Positions 18,291 through 28,961 of a stretch of DNA of 64,000 nucleotides are shown one piece after another. The stretch is from Acidovorax radicis (GTDB taxonomy: Bacteria; Pseudomonadota; Gammaproteobacteria; Burkholderiales; Burkholderiaceae_C), in contig NZ_CP075184.1 in NCBI RefSeq assembly GCF_020510705.1, positions 3,534,001-3,598,000 of the forward strand, written 5' to 3'. How positions within the stretch are numbered: the first letter of the stretch is position 1; the number at the start of each line of letters is the position of its first letter. The notes under the pieces are model-generated. The model did no database searches. It was not told the DNA's origin and saw nothing but the letters and a program-made list of their open reading frames with translations. The translations under genes were made by a program, and so were the position numbers.

Positions 18291-18837
18291 CGGGGCTCCA
18301 GGACGCAGCGGCCAGGCCCTGCAAATAGTGTGAAACATCCACAGGCCAAAGCGCCAGCAACGCATCAAAGCGCGCCTGGTCACCCGCAAACAGCGCACGG
18401 GCCGCCTCTTCAAAACCTTCCAGCGACCCGGCCATGGCGGTCATGAACCGGTAGGCCGCCTCGCGCGATTCGCGCACCGTGTCGCGCCCCTGGTGGATGC
18501 GTCGCGCTTCCTCCACCAGGCGGCGCAGGGCCACCGAGGCACCGCCGGGTTGGCGGCTGAGCCAATCCCAGTGGTGCGGCAACAGCGTGACCTCGCGCGC
18601 AATGACACCCAGCTTGGGGCGGCCTACGCTGCGCGGCGGGCTCTCGATGGCGGGCTCTGGGGCAGCAGCGGTTGCCGGTTCGCGCAGATCCAGGTCCACC
18701 AACGCACCGGTGGCATCGTCAAAAATCAGGAGCGCAGCGCCGCCTTGGAGAGGGCGCAACTGTGCAAAGACGTCTTCGCGGTTGCCGTGTGCGATGCGCT
18801 CAAAACCTCCGAACGCCGTGAGGGTATGAACACTCAT
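18277..18837 (-). CDS. DUF2239 family protein
   Basis: 186 residues, soluble. The N-terminal third is beta-rich (FGGFERIAHGNREDVF, then LLIFDDATGALVDLDLR), and the middle has GRPKLGVIAREVTLLPHHWDWL, which I recognise as the DUF2239 signature. The remainder is helical. No biochemical role is established. The gene overlaps the GIY-YIG gene by four bases and the MATE gene by up to 14, so the three are tightly coupled. Confidence 0.85.
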   Translation of the reverse strand: MSVHTLTAFGGFERIAHGNREDVFAQLRPLQGGAALLIFDDATGALVDLDLREPATAAAPEPAIESPPRSVGRPKLGVIAREVTLLPHHWDWLSRQPGGASVALRRLVEEARRIHQGRDTVRESREAAYRFMTAMAGSLEGFEEAARALFAGDQARFDALLALWPVDVSHYLQGLAAASWSPDAPH

Positions 18838-19259
18838 GGACGCCCACCGTTGTAGCCGCTATCGCCGTGACAAGGAATCTCTTCGCGCCACAGCGCGAGC
18901 ATGCTGGCCAGCTCGCCCGCATAGTCAAACAGAGGATCGTCCCGTTCCTTGAGCTGATCGAGCACCTCGAAGCTGAAAGCCTCGGCGCCGTGCGCGATCC
19001 AGTCCTGCTGCAGCAAGTGATTGCGGTGCGAACGCATTTTCAGCTCGAATCGCATGCGATTCATCGCGCCGTCGAGCTGGAGACTGCCGCCCACAAACAC
19101 CCGGCCAGTGACCAGGTTGGTGAGCCTGAAAACACCAGCGAGAGGACGCGACTGCTTGTATTGCCGCAGCAGCTCGCGGCGTGTTTCCGAAGAGGGAGGG
19201 ATGGCGTTCTCGCCCCCGCATGCAGGCAGAGGGGTCAACGCAGGCAACGAAGTGATCAT
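18834..19259 (-). CDS. GIY-YIG nuclease-like family protein
   Basis: 141 residues. The core SRPLAGVFRLTNLVTGRVF aligns with the first strands of the GIY-YIG fold, but the GIY and YIG triplets are replaced (GVF and FVG), and MRFELKMRSHRNHLLQQDW follows where the catalytic Arg helix lies. This is the small degenerate GIY-YIG group often found beside DUF2239 genes; nuclease activity is uncertain. I chose the ATG at 19259. A TTG two codons upstream is possible. Two CCCGGG-centred palindromes sit immediately upstream. Confidence 0.8.
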   Translation of the reverse strand: MITSLPALTPLPACGGENAIPPSSETRRELLRQYKQSRPLAGVFRLTNLVTGRVFVGGSLQLDGAMNRMRFELKMRSHRNHLLQQDWIAHGAEAFSFEVLDQLKERDDPLFDYAGELASMLALWREEIPCHGDSGYNGGRP

Positions 19260-19266
19260 TGCCAAA

Positions 19267-19308
19267 TTTTACCCGGGCAATATTTTTACGCAATATACCC
19301 GGGTAAAA
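19267..19308 (-). promoter_or_regulatory. Paired palindromic operator upstream of the GIY-YIG/DUF2239/MATE operon
   Basis: TTTTACCCGGG (19267-19277) and CCCGGGTAAAA (19298-19308) form a perfect 11-base inverted repeat, and each is itself centred on a CCCGGG palindrome; the second contains the perfect 10-mer TACCCGGGTA. The centres are 26 bases apart. The block begins 8 bases before the GIY-YIG start, the place for a repressor operator overlapping a promoter. The regulator is not encoded next to it. Confidence 0.6.
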
Positions 19309-19314
19309 AATAAC

Positions 19315-20688
19315 TCAAAAACGCTGCATCTGGCAACTGTGCGGCTGTTGTGCCTTGTCGGCCGCTATCTGCCGCACCACGCGAAACCCGTAGCCCGAGC
19401 CTTCCACGTCAAATTTCACACCGGGCGAACCTTTTTTCCCCATCACTCCAACGGCCAGCGCCTGCTGAAACTGGTGATCGGCACCGCGCATGTGGCCGCC
19501 TTGGCCTGCCATCTGCACGTTGGCGGTTTCCATCTGCCGGGCGACGGCCACCACGTCGGTGCTGCCCGCGCGCTCAATGGACTGGGCCAGTGCCTCGATC
19601 ATGAGCTGCATGCGCATGTGCACGTAGTCGTCCTGTGGCTTGGGAAAGCGCGCGCGAAACGATTGGTAGAACGCCTCGCTTTGCGCGCCTGGCACGTTGG
19701 GCAGCCAATCGGCCACGGCCACGACCTTGCCGATACCAGCGTCGCCAATGGCAGCAGGCGCGCCCAGCGCGTTGCCATAGAAGGTGTAGAAGCTTCCTTC
19801 ATAGCCCACGTCGCGTGCGGCCTTCACCAGCAGCGTCAGATCATTGCCCCAGTTGCCGGTGATGACAGCCTGCGCACCACTGGCCTTGATCTTGACGGCA
19901 TAAGGCGCGAAGTCTTTCACGCGACCGACAGGGTGCAGCTCTTCACCCACCACCGCCACATCGGGACGTTGTGTGGCCAGCTGCTTTTTGGCCTCGCGCA
20001 GCACAGCCTGGCCAAAACTGTAATCCTGGCCGATAAGGTACACGCGCTTGATCGCCTTGTCTTCGCGCATCACCTGCATGAGCGCTGCCATGCGCATGTC
20101 GGCGTGGGCGTCAAAACGAAAGTGCCAGAAGCTGCACTTCTCGTTGGTGAGGATCGGGTCCACCGCCGAATAGTTGAGGAACAGCACCCGCTTGCCCGGA
20201 TCGCGCTCGTTGTGTTTGTTGATGGCCTCGATAAGCACCGCAGCCGTGGCCGACGAGTTGCCCTGCAAAATAACCTGGGCACCGTCATCAATGGCCGCGC
20301 GCAATGCCGACAGCGCTTCTTCGTTCTGGCCCTTGCTGTCATAGCGCTCCAGCGCCAGCGGGCGCGGGCCGCCAGCGGTGGCCGGCAGCTGCACGCCACC
20401 GCGTGCGTTCACGCGTTCCATGGCCCAATAAATGTTGCGGTAGACAGCTTCGCCCGTATTGGCAAACGGGCCAGAGAGGCTCTCGATCAATGCCATCTTC
20501 ACCGGCTTGGCCTGCGTCACCGCCGCCGAGGCTGCCGAGCCCGCCGATGGAGCCGATGGTGCAGCCGCTTGTGCCCACCCTGCAGTCAAGGGCGCCAACA
20601 CCGCCACACAAGCGGCACCAAGGACACAAACGGACTGACGTAATGCCGCGAAGCCTGATTTCAAGCCTGCCGTGCGCAATATAAACAT
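19315..20688 (-). CDS. ABC transporter substrate-binding protein, branched-chain amino acid type
   Basis: 457 residues. A long signal peptide ends near AGWAQA, followed by an Ala/Ser/Pro linker and a Peripla_BP_6 (LivK-like) fold: KMALIESLSGPFANTGEAV, then ARGGVQLPA, GAQVILQGNSSATAAVLIEA and RVYLIGQDYSFGQ. It would capture an amino acid, amide or similar small organic molecule in the periplasm. No LivHMGF genes are in the window, so it is an orphan here. The ATG at 20688 has an AAGGGAAAA ribosome site. The gene is divergent from hsp20. Confidence 0.88.
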   Translation of the reverse strand: MFILRTAGLKSGFAALRQSVCVLGAACVAVLAPLTAGWAQAAAPSAPSAGSAASAAVTQAKPVKMALIESLSGPFANTGEAVYRNIYWAMERVNARGGVQLPATAGGPRPLALERYDSKGQNEEALSALRAAIDDGAQVILQGNSSATAAVLIEAINKHNERDPGKRVLFLNYSAVDPILTNEKCSFWHFRFDAHADMRMAALMQVMREDKAIKRVYLIGQDYSFGQAVLREAKKQLATQRPDVAVVGEELHPVGRVKDFAPYAVKIKASGAQAVITGNWGNDLTLLVKAARDVGYEGSFYTFYGNALGAPAAIGDAGIGKVVAVADWLPNVPGAQSEAFYQSFRARFPKPQDDYVHMRMQLMIEALAQSIERAGSTDVVAVARQMETANVQMAGQGGHMRGADHQFQQALAVGVMGKKGSPGVKFDVEGSGYGFRVVRQIAADKAQQPHSCQMQRF

Positions 20689-20781
20689 GCTGATTTTTCC
20701 CTTGAAAAGCGGCGCGGCCGTACACACCTCTTTGCCATGCGGCGACCACGTCGAGAGCCGCGCAGTGTATAGGAGTACCTC

Positions 20782-21180
20782 ATGATCTTCGCCCCCGTGA
20801 TTCGCCGCGCAGCCTACGCCCAAGCCCCCCGTTCTGCCGATCTCGCTCTGCAGCGTTTTCTGATGGGAACGATGGCCGCGCCGACCGCAGGCCGCTCTGC
20901 AGGCTCTGCTGGCTGCACCGTGACCCAGGACGAAAAAACCACCACGCTGCAACTGGATGTGCCTGGCCTCACCCGCGACCAACTGCAGATCAGCATCGAA
21001 GGCAACACCGTGCGCCTGCAAAGCGTGGAAGGCGCACCGCGCCAGGTGCAGCGCGCCTGGGAGTTGGCCGATGAAGTGGATGCCACCGCCAGCAATGCCA
21101 AGCTGGAGAACGGCGTACTGACGCTGACCCTCGCTCGCGTGGAGCCCACCAGCAAGGCCACTACCTTGACCATTCACTGA
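20782..21180 (+). CDS. Small heat shock protein, Hsp20/alpha-crystallin family
   Basis: 132 residues. A variable N-terminal arm of about 45 residues precedes a compact alpha-crystallin domain with TTTLQLDVPGLTRDQLQIS and GNTVRLQSVEG, and the typical end NGVLTLTLARVEPTSKATTL. The usual I-x-I tail motif is not obvious; the protein ends TLTIH. It likely holds unfolding proteins. The ATG follows TAGGAGTACCTC, a strong ribosome site. The convergent MacB-type permease gene is beyond a bidirectional terminator. Confidence 0.9.
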   Translation: MIFAPVIRRAAYAQAPRSADLALQRFLMGTMAAPTAGRSAGSAGCTVTQDEKTTTLQLDVPGLTRDQLQISIEGNTVRLQSVEGAPRQVQRAWELADEVDATASNAKLENGVLTLTLARVEPTSKATTLTIH

Positions 21181-21258
21181 GCGGCCTCTTGCGCGCAAAG
21201 GCCTGCTGCTTTCGCAAGGCAGCTCACGTGGCCAGTTCGCTATTATAAATATAGCAAC

Positions 21259-21293
21259 AAAGGCATGTAGCAATAGCGCTACATGCCTTTTTC
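21259..21293. terminator. Bidirectional terminator between hsp20 and the efflux permease gene
   Basis: A 13-base stem, AAAGGCATGTAGC with GCTACATGCCTTT, has A residues on one side and T residues on the other, so it can end transcripts from both convergent genes. Confidence 0.85.
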
Positions 21294-21337
21294 ATGTCAA
21301 ACCACTACGCTGATCGCTGCGGGGCCGCACCCCAACC

Positions 21338-22542
21338 TCATTCATGCCTCAGCGCATCAATGGGGTCCATGCGGGCTGCGCGCCGGGCCGGGAAGTAGCC
21401 AAACACCACCCCAATGCCGGCCGAGAACACGAACGACAACAGGTTCACACCCGGGTTGAACAGGTAGGGCACCCCCATCAGTGCGGACAGCGCCAGCGAT
21501 GCCCCCGTGGCCAGCACGATGCCGACAAGCCCACCGAGCGCCGCCAGCACCACCGCTTCGATCAGGAACTGCAGCAACACCTCACGCTCGAGCGCTCCAA
21601 TGGCCAGGCGCAGGCCGATCTCGCGCGTGCGCTCGGTCACGCTCACCAGCATGATGTTCATGATGCCGATGCCGCCCACCAGCAGGCTCACAGCGGCCAC
21701 GGCGCCCAGCAACGTGGTCAGCACCTTGGTGGTGCCCGAGAGCGTGTCGGCCAGTTGTTTGGTGTCGAGCACGTTGAAGTTGTCTTCGTCCGAATCGGCG
21801 AGCTTGCGCAGCTCGCGCAGCAGCTGCGTGAGACTCGCCTTCACACGCTCGGGGTCGCTGCCGTCCTTCATCGACACCAGCAGCGTGTTCACGCGCGTGT
21901 TGCCCGTCACGCGGCGCTGCAGGGTGCGCAGCGGCACCAGCACCATGTCGTCCTGGTCATTGCCAAAAGCGCCCTGCCCTTTGGACGTGAGCACGCCCAC
22001 CACCTCGCACGAAAAGGCCTTTACACGCAATTGTTCGCCCACGGCATCACTGCTGCCAAACAGCTCGCGCCGCACGGTTTCGCCGATCACGCACACGGCG
22101 GCGCCCGCACGCAGCTCGGCGTCCGAAAAGTCGCGGCCCGTGCGCACAGTCCAGTTGCCGGTCTGCAGCCAGGCATTGGTGCTGCCGATGACGCTGGTCG
22201 TCCAGTTGCGCCCGCCCACCACGGCCGTGGCGGCCGCGCGGGCCTCGGGCGCCACGGCCAGGATGCCGCCGATCTGCTGGGCAATCACGTCGGCGTCGGT
22301 GTCCTTGAACGCCGGGGCGCCCGTGCCACCGCCGGGGCCCATGCGCTGGCCGGGGCGCACCTGCAGCAGGTTGGTGCCCAGGCCCGATATCTGGTTCTGG
22401 ATGGCCAGCGTGGCGCCATTGCCCAGAGTGACCATGGTGATGACCGCACTCACGCCGATCACGATCCCAAGGACGGTGAGGAACGAGCGCATCAGGTTGC
22501 GCCGGATGGACCGCAAGGCCAGAAAGATGGTGTTGAAGAACA

Positions 22543-22543
<1 letters not shown>
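21338..22543 (-). CDS. MacB-type ABC efflux permease (FtsX/MacB fold)
   Basis: 401 residues. One N-terminal helix (FLTVLGIVIGVSAVITMV), a periplasmic MacB core domain of about 220 residues, then three helices with VGGIGIMNIMLVSVTERTRE (the family signature) and the terminal PARRAARMDPIDALRHE. It is the membrane half of a MacB-like pump; here ATPase and permease are separate genes, unlike fused E. coli MacB. The start overlaps the ATPase stop by one base (TGATG). It is the last of four efflux genes on the minus strand. Confidence 0.92.
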
Positions 22544-23324
<781 letters not shown>

Positions 23325-23328
<4 letters not shown>

Positions 23329-24710
23329 GGCTTGGCAGCGGCGCTGCGCTGGTCCGTGATCACGGCCATGCCGGGGACAAGCCCTTCGCCCGTGACCTCG
23401 GTGTGGCGTCCGTCGCTGATGCCCACCTGCACGGTGACCGCCTGCGCCGCCCCGTCCTTCAGGATCCACACCTGCCGGGTCTTGCCGGCCCCGTCGCCCG
23501 CTTCTGCGGCGCTGCCAGGCTTGCGCGGACCCGAGCCAGAGCGTGGCATGCGCGGCAAGAGCTGCGACATGATGCCCCCGCCACTGCCCGATGCGGCCGT
23601 CTTCGCACCGCCAGCACCTGGCTTGGCATCATCACCGGGGGCCTGCGCAGGCGTGAAGCGCAAGGCCGTGTTGGGCACCAGCAGTACATCGTTGCGCTCG
23701 GTGGACGTGATGGTGGCCGCCGCCGTCATGCCCGGTCGCAGGCTCATGTCGCTGTTGTTCACATCCAGCCAGGTGATGTAGGTCACCACGTTGTCTGTTT
23801 TGGTGGACCCGAACGACACCCGCGTGACCTTGGCCGGATACCGGCGCGAGGGATATGCGCTCACGGTGAAGCTGGCGGTTTGCCCAACCTTCACCGAGCC
23901 TACATCCGCCTCGTCCACGTTCACATCCAGACGCAGCCGAGTGAGGTCTTCGGCCACAGTGAACAGCGTGACGGCCTGCAGCGACGCTGCCACCGCGTTG
24001 CCGGGCTCGACCGATCGTGCGAGCACCACGCCGTCGATGGGCGAGCGGATCGAGGACTTGGACAAATTGGTTTCGTCGGTGGAGAGGGCCGCGCGGGCAT
24101 CCTGCACCGTGGCCCGCGCACTGTTTTCATCGGCCAGTGCCCGGTCGAGGGTGGCGCGGCCGGTGTCCAGTTCGGCCGCCGACGGCACCTTGCCGCCCGA
24201 CAACCGCGCCACCTCTTGCAGCCGTGCCAGCGAGGTCTTTGCCTCTTGCGTGGTGGCAGCGGCCTGGGCCTGGCGGGCCTGCGCCGACGCCAGCGAAGCC
24301 CGTGACCGCAGGACCTGCGACTCCAGCTTGGCGGGGTCCAGGTCCACCAGCAGCTGGCCCTTCTTGACCTTGTCGTTCACGTCCACCAGCACATTGCGCA
24401 CGGTGCCCGACAGCTCACTGCCGATGGTCACCGACCGCGTGGGCTGCAGCGTGCCGTTGGCGGACACCGTAAGTGTGAGGTTGCCACGGCGCAGTTCTTC
24501 GGTGATGTAGCTGGGCGCAACGCTGGCACTTTGGCCCGCTTGCCACCAATAAACGACGCCACCCACCACCACCAGCGCTGCAACGCCCAGCCACACCGGC
24601 GTGCGCAGCCACCAGCGGCGCGGGCGGTCGGCGCCCAGCAAGGCATTCAGACCGGCTGAAGCCGCCGGCCCGGTGGAAGTGGATGCGTCGGGGGTATCAG
24701 TTTTTTTCAT
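23325..24710 (-). CDS. MacA-like periplasmic adaptor (membrane fusion protein)
   Basis: 461 residues. An N-terminal anchor helix lies near residues 38-57, then the lipoyl/hairpin layout of the HlyD/MacA family: TVSANGTLQPTRSVTIGSEL, a long coiled-coil hairpin rich in Ala, Gln and Arg (SRASLASAQARQAQAAATTQ), and SPIDGVVLARSVEPGNAV. A Gly/Ser-rich insertion interrupts the C-terminal part. It bridges the MacB-type pump and the outer-membrane channel encoded just upstream on the same strand. Confidence 0.92.
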
Positions 24711-24827
24711 AAAGCGTCATTCAAAAAAAGGTCCGTCGGCGTGTGGCGATGCCACAGGCCAGGCTGCGGGCGGACCGGCGAATGGCAAGACAACAACCAT
24801 GGCGCATGCCCGCAACCGCCACTACGG

Positions 24828-26273
24828 CTACCGCCAGCCACCGCCGAGTGCCTTGTACAGGCGCACATGGTCTGCCGCGACGGCCGCGTTGACGGACGCC
24901 ACGCTGTCCTGGGTGGACAGCAGCGTGCGCTGGGTTTCCAGCACAGACTGAAAATCGATGAGGCCACTGCTGTATCGCTGCTGCGCCAGCAGCGCGGCGT
25001 TGCCTGCGGCATCAGCTGCGTCCTGCAAAAGCGCTAACCGTTCGCGGTCCGTGCGCAAGGCCACCAGCGCGTTTTCCACATCCTGCAGCGCCGTGAGCAC
25101 AGTGGCTTCGTAGGCCACGCGGGCCTGCTCCAGGCCTGCAGCCTGCACACGCACCTGGGCGCGCGCAGCGCCTCCATCCAACAATGGGACGGACACGCTG
25201 CCCAGCAGCGCGCTGGTCACCGCACCGCCACCGGAGAGCGCCCCCAGCGTGAGCGCACGCAAACCCAGCGAGCCGCCGAGCGAAAAACTGGGGTAACGCG
25301 CCGCATCCGCCTGCGACACCCGTGCCAGCGCCGCCACAATGCGCTGCTCCGCCGCCCGCACATCGGGCCGCTGGCGCAGCGTTTCAGCGGGGATGGCCAC
25401 CGCCAGCGCTGCCGATGGCTGCGGCACCGGCGCGGTGGCGGCCAGCGCGGCATCGAGCGCGCCGGGCGCCTGCCCTGTGAGCACGGCCAGGTTGTAGCGT
25501 GACTGCGCCAGGCTCGACGCGAGCGCCGGGATCTGCGCCGCCGTCTGCTGCGCCGCCGACCGCGCCTGCTCGGACACCAGCGAGGTGGTCAAACCGGCCT
25601 GCAACCGCCACTGCGTGATCTGCAAGGTCTCCTGCTGACTGGCCAGGTTGCTCTGTGCAATGGCCAGGCGCTGCTGCAGCCCGCGCAGCTCGATGTAGTT
25701 CACCGCGACTTCAGCGGCCAGCGACACCTGCACATCGGCCAGACTGGCCTCGGCGGCACCGGCATCGGCCTCGCTGGCGTTCACACCGCTGCGCAGGCGG
25801 CCAAACACATCGGGCTCCCAGCTGGCATCAAAACCGGCCTGGAAGGTATTGCTGGTGCTGCTGGCGGCGCGGCTGCGCTGCGCAGAGGCAGAAGTGCTCA
25901 CGCTGGGCAACAGGCCCGCAGCCTGCACATCCACCTGGGCGCGCGCCTGCGCCAGCGCAGACTGCGCCGTGCGCACGGTCGTGTTGGCCTGCAAGGCCTG
26001 CGTGATCAGCGCGGTGAGCTGGGGGTCACCCAACCGCAGCCACCATTGCGCAAGCGAATCGGCCGCGCGGCCCGGCGCGGCAGCCTCGTCCTCAGACCAG
26101 GCAGCCGGCACGTTGAGCGAGGGCAGACGGGCATCCTGCGGGGCAAGGGTGGTACAGCCGGTCAACGATGCCAAGGCGGCCAAGGCAGCCACCTGGGCCC
26201 ACACACCCCGTGAGACGCCCCAACGGGGGGGAAAACGGGGCGTGGCTCGGTGCAACGTAGATAAGGGATTCAT
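24828..26273 (-). CDS. Outer-membrane efflux lipoprotein, NodT/OprM family
   Basis: 481 residues. A signal peptide ends in LTGC (lipid cysteine at residue 40), followed by the NodT-type double repeat of long helices and beta strands: WWLRLGDPQLTALITQALQ near residue 85 and AAEVAVNYIELRGLQQRLA near residue 190, then RPDVRAAEQRI. It forms the trimeric channel of a tripartite pump with the MacA/MacB-type proteins encoded downstream. The ATG at 26273 lacks a clear ribosome site; an ATG at 26321 is the alternative. Confidence 0.9.
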   Translation of the reverse strand: MNPLSTLHRATPRFPPRWGVSRGVWAQVAALAALASLTGCTTLAPQDARLPSLNVPAAWSEDEAAAPGRAADSLAQWWLRLGDPQLTALITQALQANTTVRTAQSALAQARAQVDVQAAGLLPSVSTSASAQRSRAASSTSNTFQAGFDASWEPDVFGRLRSGVNASEADAGAAEASLADVQVSLAAEVAVNYIELRGLQQRLAIAQSNLASQQETLQITQWRLQAGLTTSLVSEQARSAAQQTAAQIPALASSLAQSRYNLAVLTGQAPGALDAALAATAPVPQPSAALAVAIPAETLRQRPDVRAAEQRIVAALARVSQADAARYPSFSLGGSLGLRALTLGALSGGGAVTSALLGSVSVPLLDGGAARAQVRVQAAGLEQARVAYEATVLTALQDVENALVALRTDRERLALLQDAADAAGNAALLAQQRYSSGLIDFQSVLETQRTLLSTQDSVASVNAAVAADHVRLYKALGGGWR

Positions 26274-26645
26274 GGAGGTCAGGACCGCGTTCGCGCAAGA
26301 GACGCTATTGTGCAAACTCATGGCCGAGCGGTGGCACCCAGCACGTCAATCGCAGGTAAAGAATCAAGACAATCTGGGTTGGATATGGTGCGCTGCCATG
26401 CCCGGGGTCAAGTTTCCCGTCTTTTCTTTGGATGAACAGTGGCCACCCGCCAGCCAACGGGCCACGAACGCCTGGGGTGATGGGCCTGCCAACGCGGGCC
26501 ATCTTTTCGCCAATGGGCGGCCCGATCGCCCTGCAGACCGGCGCACATCTATCGGCCTCGCGCAGAGAGCCGCAGCCTATGATGCGGCCTCTCCAACACC
26601 CGCCGGGGTGCACAACGGCACCACTGGCGTCGGTTCCTATGAGGG
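26274..26645. other. 372-base gap without a recognised gene
   Basis: Between the efflux channel start and the tsaD stop. Short open frames exist on both strands but none resembles a known protein or has a good start. The promoter of the four-gene efflux operon should lie here; I see no clear consensus boxes. Confidence 0.5.
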
Positions 26646-27704
26646 TCAGGTCGCAGCCTGCGGCACGGGGCTGATGGCGTCGAGCGGCCAGCGCGGCTTC
26701 ACGTCAAAGGCGTAGTCGGTGCGCGCCTCTTGCTGCCCTGCCTGCAACCGCATCGCTGCCGCCATGGCGATCATGGCGCCGTTGTCGGTGCACAAATGCA
26801 ATTCGGGGTAATGCACGCGCACCTTGGCTGCAGCACAGGCCGCATTGAGCTGAGCGCGCAAATGCCGATTGGCGCCCACGCCCCCGGCCACCACCACGCG
26901 CTTGAGGCCGGTCTGTTTGAGGGCCGTCAGCGTCTTCTTCACCAATACATCCACGATGGCGGCCTCGGTGCTGGCCGCAAGGTCGGCCTTGCGCGCAGGC
27001 AGGTCGTCGCCCAGCTTTTTGGCTTGCGTCAGCACAGCGGTCTTGAGCCCCGCAAACGAAAAATCGAGATTGCCGCTGTGCAACAAGGGCCGTGGCAACT
27101 TGAAAGCCGCAGGGTCGCCCTGTTCTGCCAGGCGCGAGAGCGCGGGCCCACCGGGGTAACCCAGGCCCATGAGCTTGGCGGACTTGTCAAACGCCTCGCC
27201 AGCAGCGTCGTCAATGGTTTCACCCAGAATTTCGTAGCGGCCCACGCCGTCCACACGCATAAGTTGCGTGTGCCCGCCCGACACCAGCAACGCCACAAAA
27301 GGGAATTCGGGCGGGTCAGCGCTCAAAAAGGGCGACAACAGGTGCCCTTCAAGGTGGTGCACCCCCAGCACGGGCTTGTCCAAGGCCGCTCCCAGGGCGC
27401 AGGCCACACCGGCCCCCACCAGCAGCGCACCCGCCAGGCCCGGGCCACGGGTATAGGCCACCACGTCCACCTCCGACAGCAAGAGGCCAGCGTCGCTCAG
27501 CACCTGGGTCGCCAACGGCAGCACGCGCCGGATATGGTCGCGGCTTGCCAGTTCGGGCACCACACCACCATAGGCCTGGTGCATTTCGATCTGGCTGTGC
27601 AGCGCGTGCGACAGCAGCGTGGGCACGGCACTGCCTGTGGTGCGCACCAGTGCCACGCCCGTTTCATCGCACGAAGATTCAATACCCAGTATCAGCAGAC
27701 TCAT
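26646..27704 (-). CDS. tsaD: tRNA N6-adenosine threonylcarbamoyltransferase
   Basis: 352 residues. It transfers the threonylcarbamoyl group to A37 of ANN-decoding tRNAs, with TsaB and TsaE. The ASKHA-fold and metal-site motifs are all seen: [15 protein letters not shown] at the start, HLEGHLLSP near residue 120 with the two metal histidines, VSGGHTQLM, and [10 protein letters not shown] near residue 280. The length is normal. The ATG at 27704 has no strong ribosome site. A short tandem repeat lies about 15 bases upstream. Confidence 0.97.
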   Translation of the reverse strand: MSLLILGIESSCDETGVALVRTTGSAVPTLLSHALHSQIEMHQAYGGVVPELASRDHIRRVLPLATQVLSDAGLLLSEVDVVAYTRGPGLAGALLVGAGVACALGAALDKPVLGVHHLEGHLLSPFLSADPPEFPFVALLVSGGHTQLMRVDGVGRYEILGETIDDAAGEAFDKSAKLMGLGYPGGPALSRLAEQGDPAAFKLPRPLLHSGNLDFSFAGLKTAVLTQAKKLGDDLPARKADLAASTEAAIVDVLVKKTLTALKQTGLKRVVVAGGVGANRHLRAQLNAACAAAKVRVHYPELHLCTDNGAMIAMAAAMRLQAGQQEARTDYAFDVKPRWPLDAISPVPQAAT

Positions 27705-27718
27705 GCCGCGAGTGTAAG

Positions 27719-27746
27719 AGCCTGCGAGAGCCTGCGAGAGCCTGCG
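27719..27746. repeat. Short tandem repeat upstream of tsaD
   Basis: The 10-base unit GAGCCTGCGA occurs nearly three times in a row just before the tsaD start and after the stop of the upstream binding-protein gene. Copy number could vary by slippage. Confidence 0.75.
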
Positions 27747-27761
27747 CGCCCCGTGCGGGTG

Positions 27762-28961
27762 TCACCAGCGGTCTGACCGCATGCGCAGCTCCCAGCCCCC
27801 GCTGCGCAGCTCGTACACCCCGACGGCACCGTAGCGCTGCTCGCCTTTTTCGTCCCAGCTCATGGTGCCGATCACGGGTGCATAACCGTTGATGCTGTGC
27901 AGGGCCTTGGTGATGTCCTTGGGGTCGGCAGACTTGGCTTTCTGGATGGCCGCCGACAACACGTACATGCTGTCGTAGCTGTAGTGGCCGCCATAGGCCG
28001 GGGGCTTTTTGTAGGCGGCGACGTATTTCTCCAAAAACGGCTTGCCGGTGGTGAACTCCTTGGCTTCAAGCACGGGCGACGTGGCATAGATGCCCTGGAT
28101 CACGCCGGCACCCCGGGTCATGTCGGTGGTCTTGATCGTGTCTCCGCCCAGCAGTCGCACGTTGGTGTGATCGACCTTGCGCAGCGCGTCTATCAGTGCC
28201 AGCGCCTGAAAATCGTTGAGGGTGGAAACAATCACCTCGACCTTCGCCGCCTTGAGTTCACCGGCCAGTGCGTCAAACGCCACGGTCTTGTCGTCAAACG
28301 ACTTGCGCACCACCACCTCTTTTTTCTCGGCCTTGAGCTGCTCGGCTGCGCCATCGGCCAGGCCTTTGCCATAGGGGGTTCCATCGTCAAGCGCGGCGTA
28401 GCGGGCAGCCCCCAGTTGCGTCGCAGCAAACGAGCCGATGGCACGCGCCTGCAAGGTGTCGTTGCCCACCAGGCGGAAGGTGGTGGGAAAACCCAGCTGC
28501 GTGAACTTGGGGTTGGTCGAGATGGCGAGCTGCGCAATGTCCTTGGCGGCATAAATGGGTGCGGTGTCAATACTCACACCCGAGTTGAGGTGCCCGATGA
28601 CCGCCACCACCCCCGAGTCCACCAGCTGCTGGGCGACCACCTTGCCCGTGGCTGCATCGGCCTTGTCGTCCACCGACACCACCTCCAGCGTCACCCGCTT
28701 GCCATCGACGGCGTAGCCCGCTTTGTTGAGCTCGTCCACCGCCAGCTTGACCCCGTTGAGCAGATCCTGCCCCAGGGCCCCCAGGGGGCCTGTCAGTGGC
28801 TGGGCCACGCCGATTTTCAGGGTATCGGGCACCTTGCTGCAGCCCGCAACCAGTGCCGCAGTGGCAGCAGCGGCCACAACGGCCAGGGCCACGCGGGCGA
28901 CAGGGGCAAGGCGGCGTGCAGCGCCCGCCAGGGGGCGCAGGCGGCGAATGTGCTGATTCAT
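27762..28961 (-). CDS. ABC transporter substrate-binding lipoprotein, branched-chain amino acid type
   Basis: 399 residues. The signal peptide ends LVAGC, so it is a lipoprotein (Cys41) rather than a soluble binding protein. The mature part is LivJ/LivK-like: LKIGVAQPLTGPLGALGQDL, GVVAVIGHLNSGVSIDTAPI, RYAALDDGTPYGKGLADG, and GGHYSYDSMYVLSAAI near the end. The ATG at 28961 is preceded by GGGAG. No permease or ATPase genes are next to it. The next gene on its strand is tsaD, 57 bases away. Confidence 0.9.
   Translation of the reverse strand: MNQHIRRLRPLAGAARRLAPVARVALAVVAAAATAALVAGCSKVPDTLKIGVAQPLTGPLGALGQDLLNGVKLAVDELNKAGYAVDGKRVTLEVVSVDDKADAATGKVVAQQLVDSGVVAVIGHLNSGVSIDTAPIYAAKDIAQLAISTNPKFTQLGFPTTFRLVGNDTLQARAIGSFAATQLGAARYAALDDGTPYGKGLADGAAEQLKAEKKEVVVRKSFDDKTVAFDALAGELKAAKVEVIVSTLNDFQALALIDALRKVDHTNVRLLGGDTIKTTDMTRGAGVIQGIYATSPVLEAKEFTTGKPFLEKYVAAYKKPPAYGGHYSYDSMYVLSAAIQKAKSADPKDITKALHSINGYAPVIGTMSWDEKGEQRYGAVGVYELRSGGWELRMRSDRW

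Noticed and set aside
21236..21295. Another family A repeat after hsp20
   Set aside because: It has AGCGCT and TATAGC fragments but fits better as the hsp20 terminator; the end blocks are missing.
26305..26613. 102-residue open frame on the minus strand between the efflux channel and tsaD
   Set aside because: No recognisable motif and composition unlike a protein.
27719..27746. CRISPR-like repeat
   Set aside because: Units are 10 bases and contiguous with no spacers.
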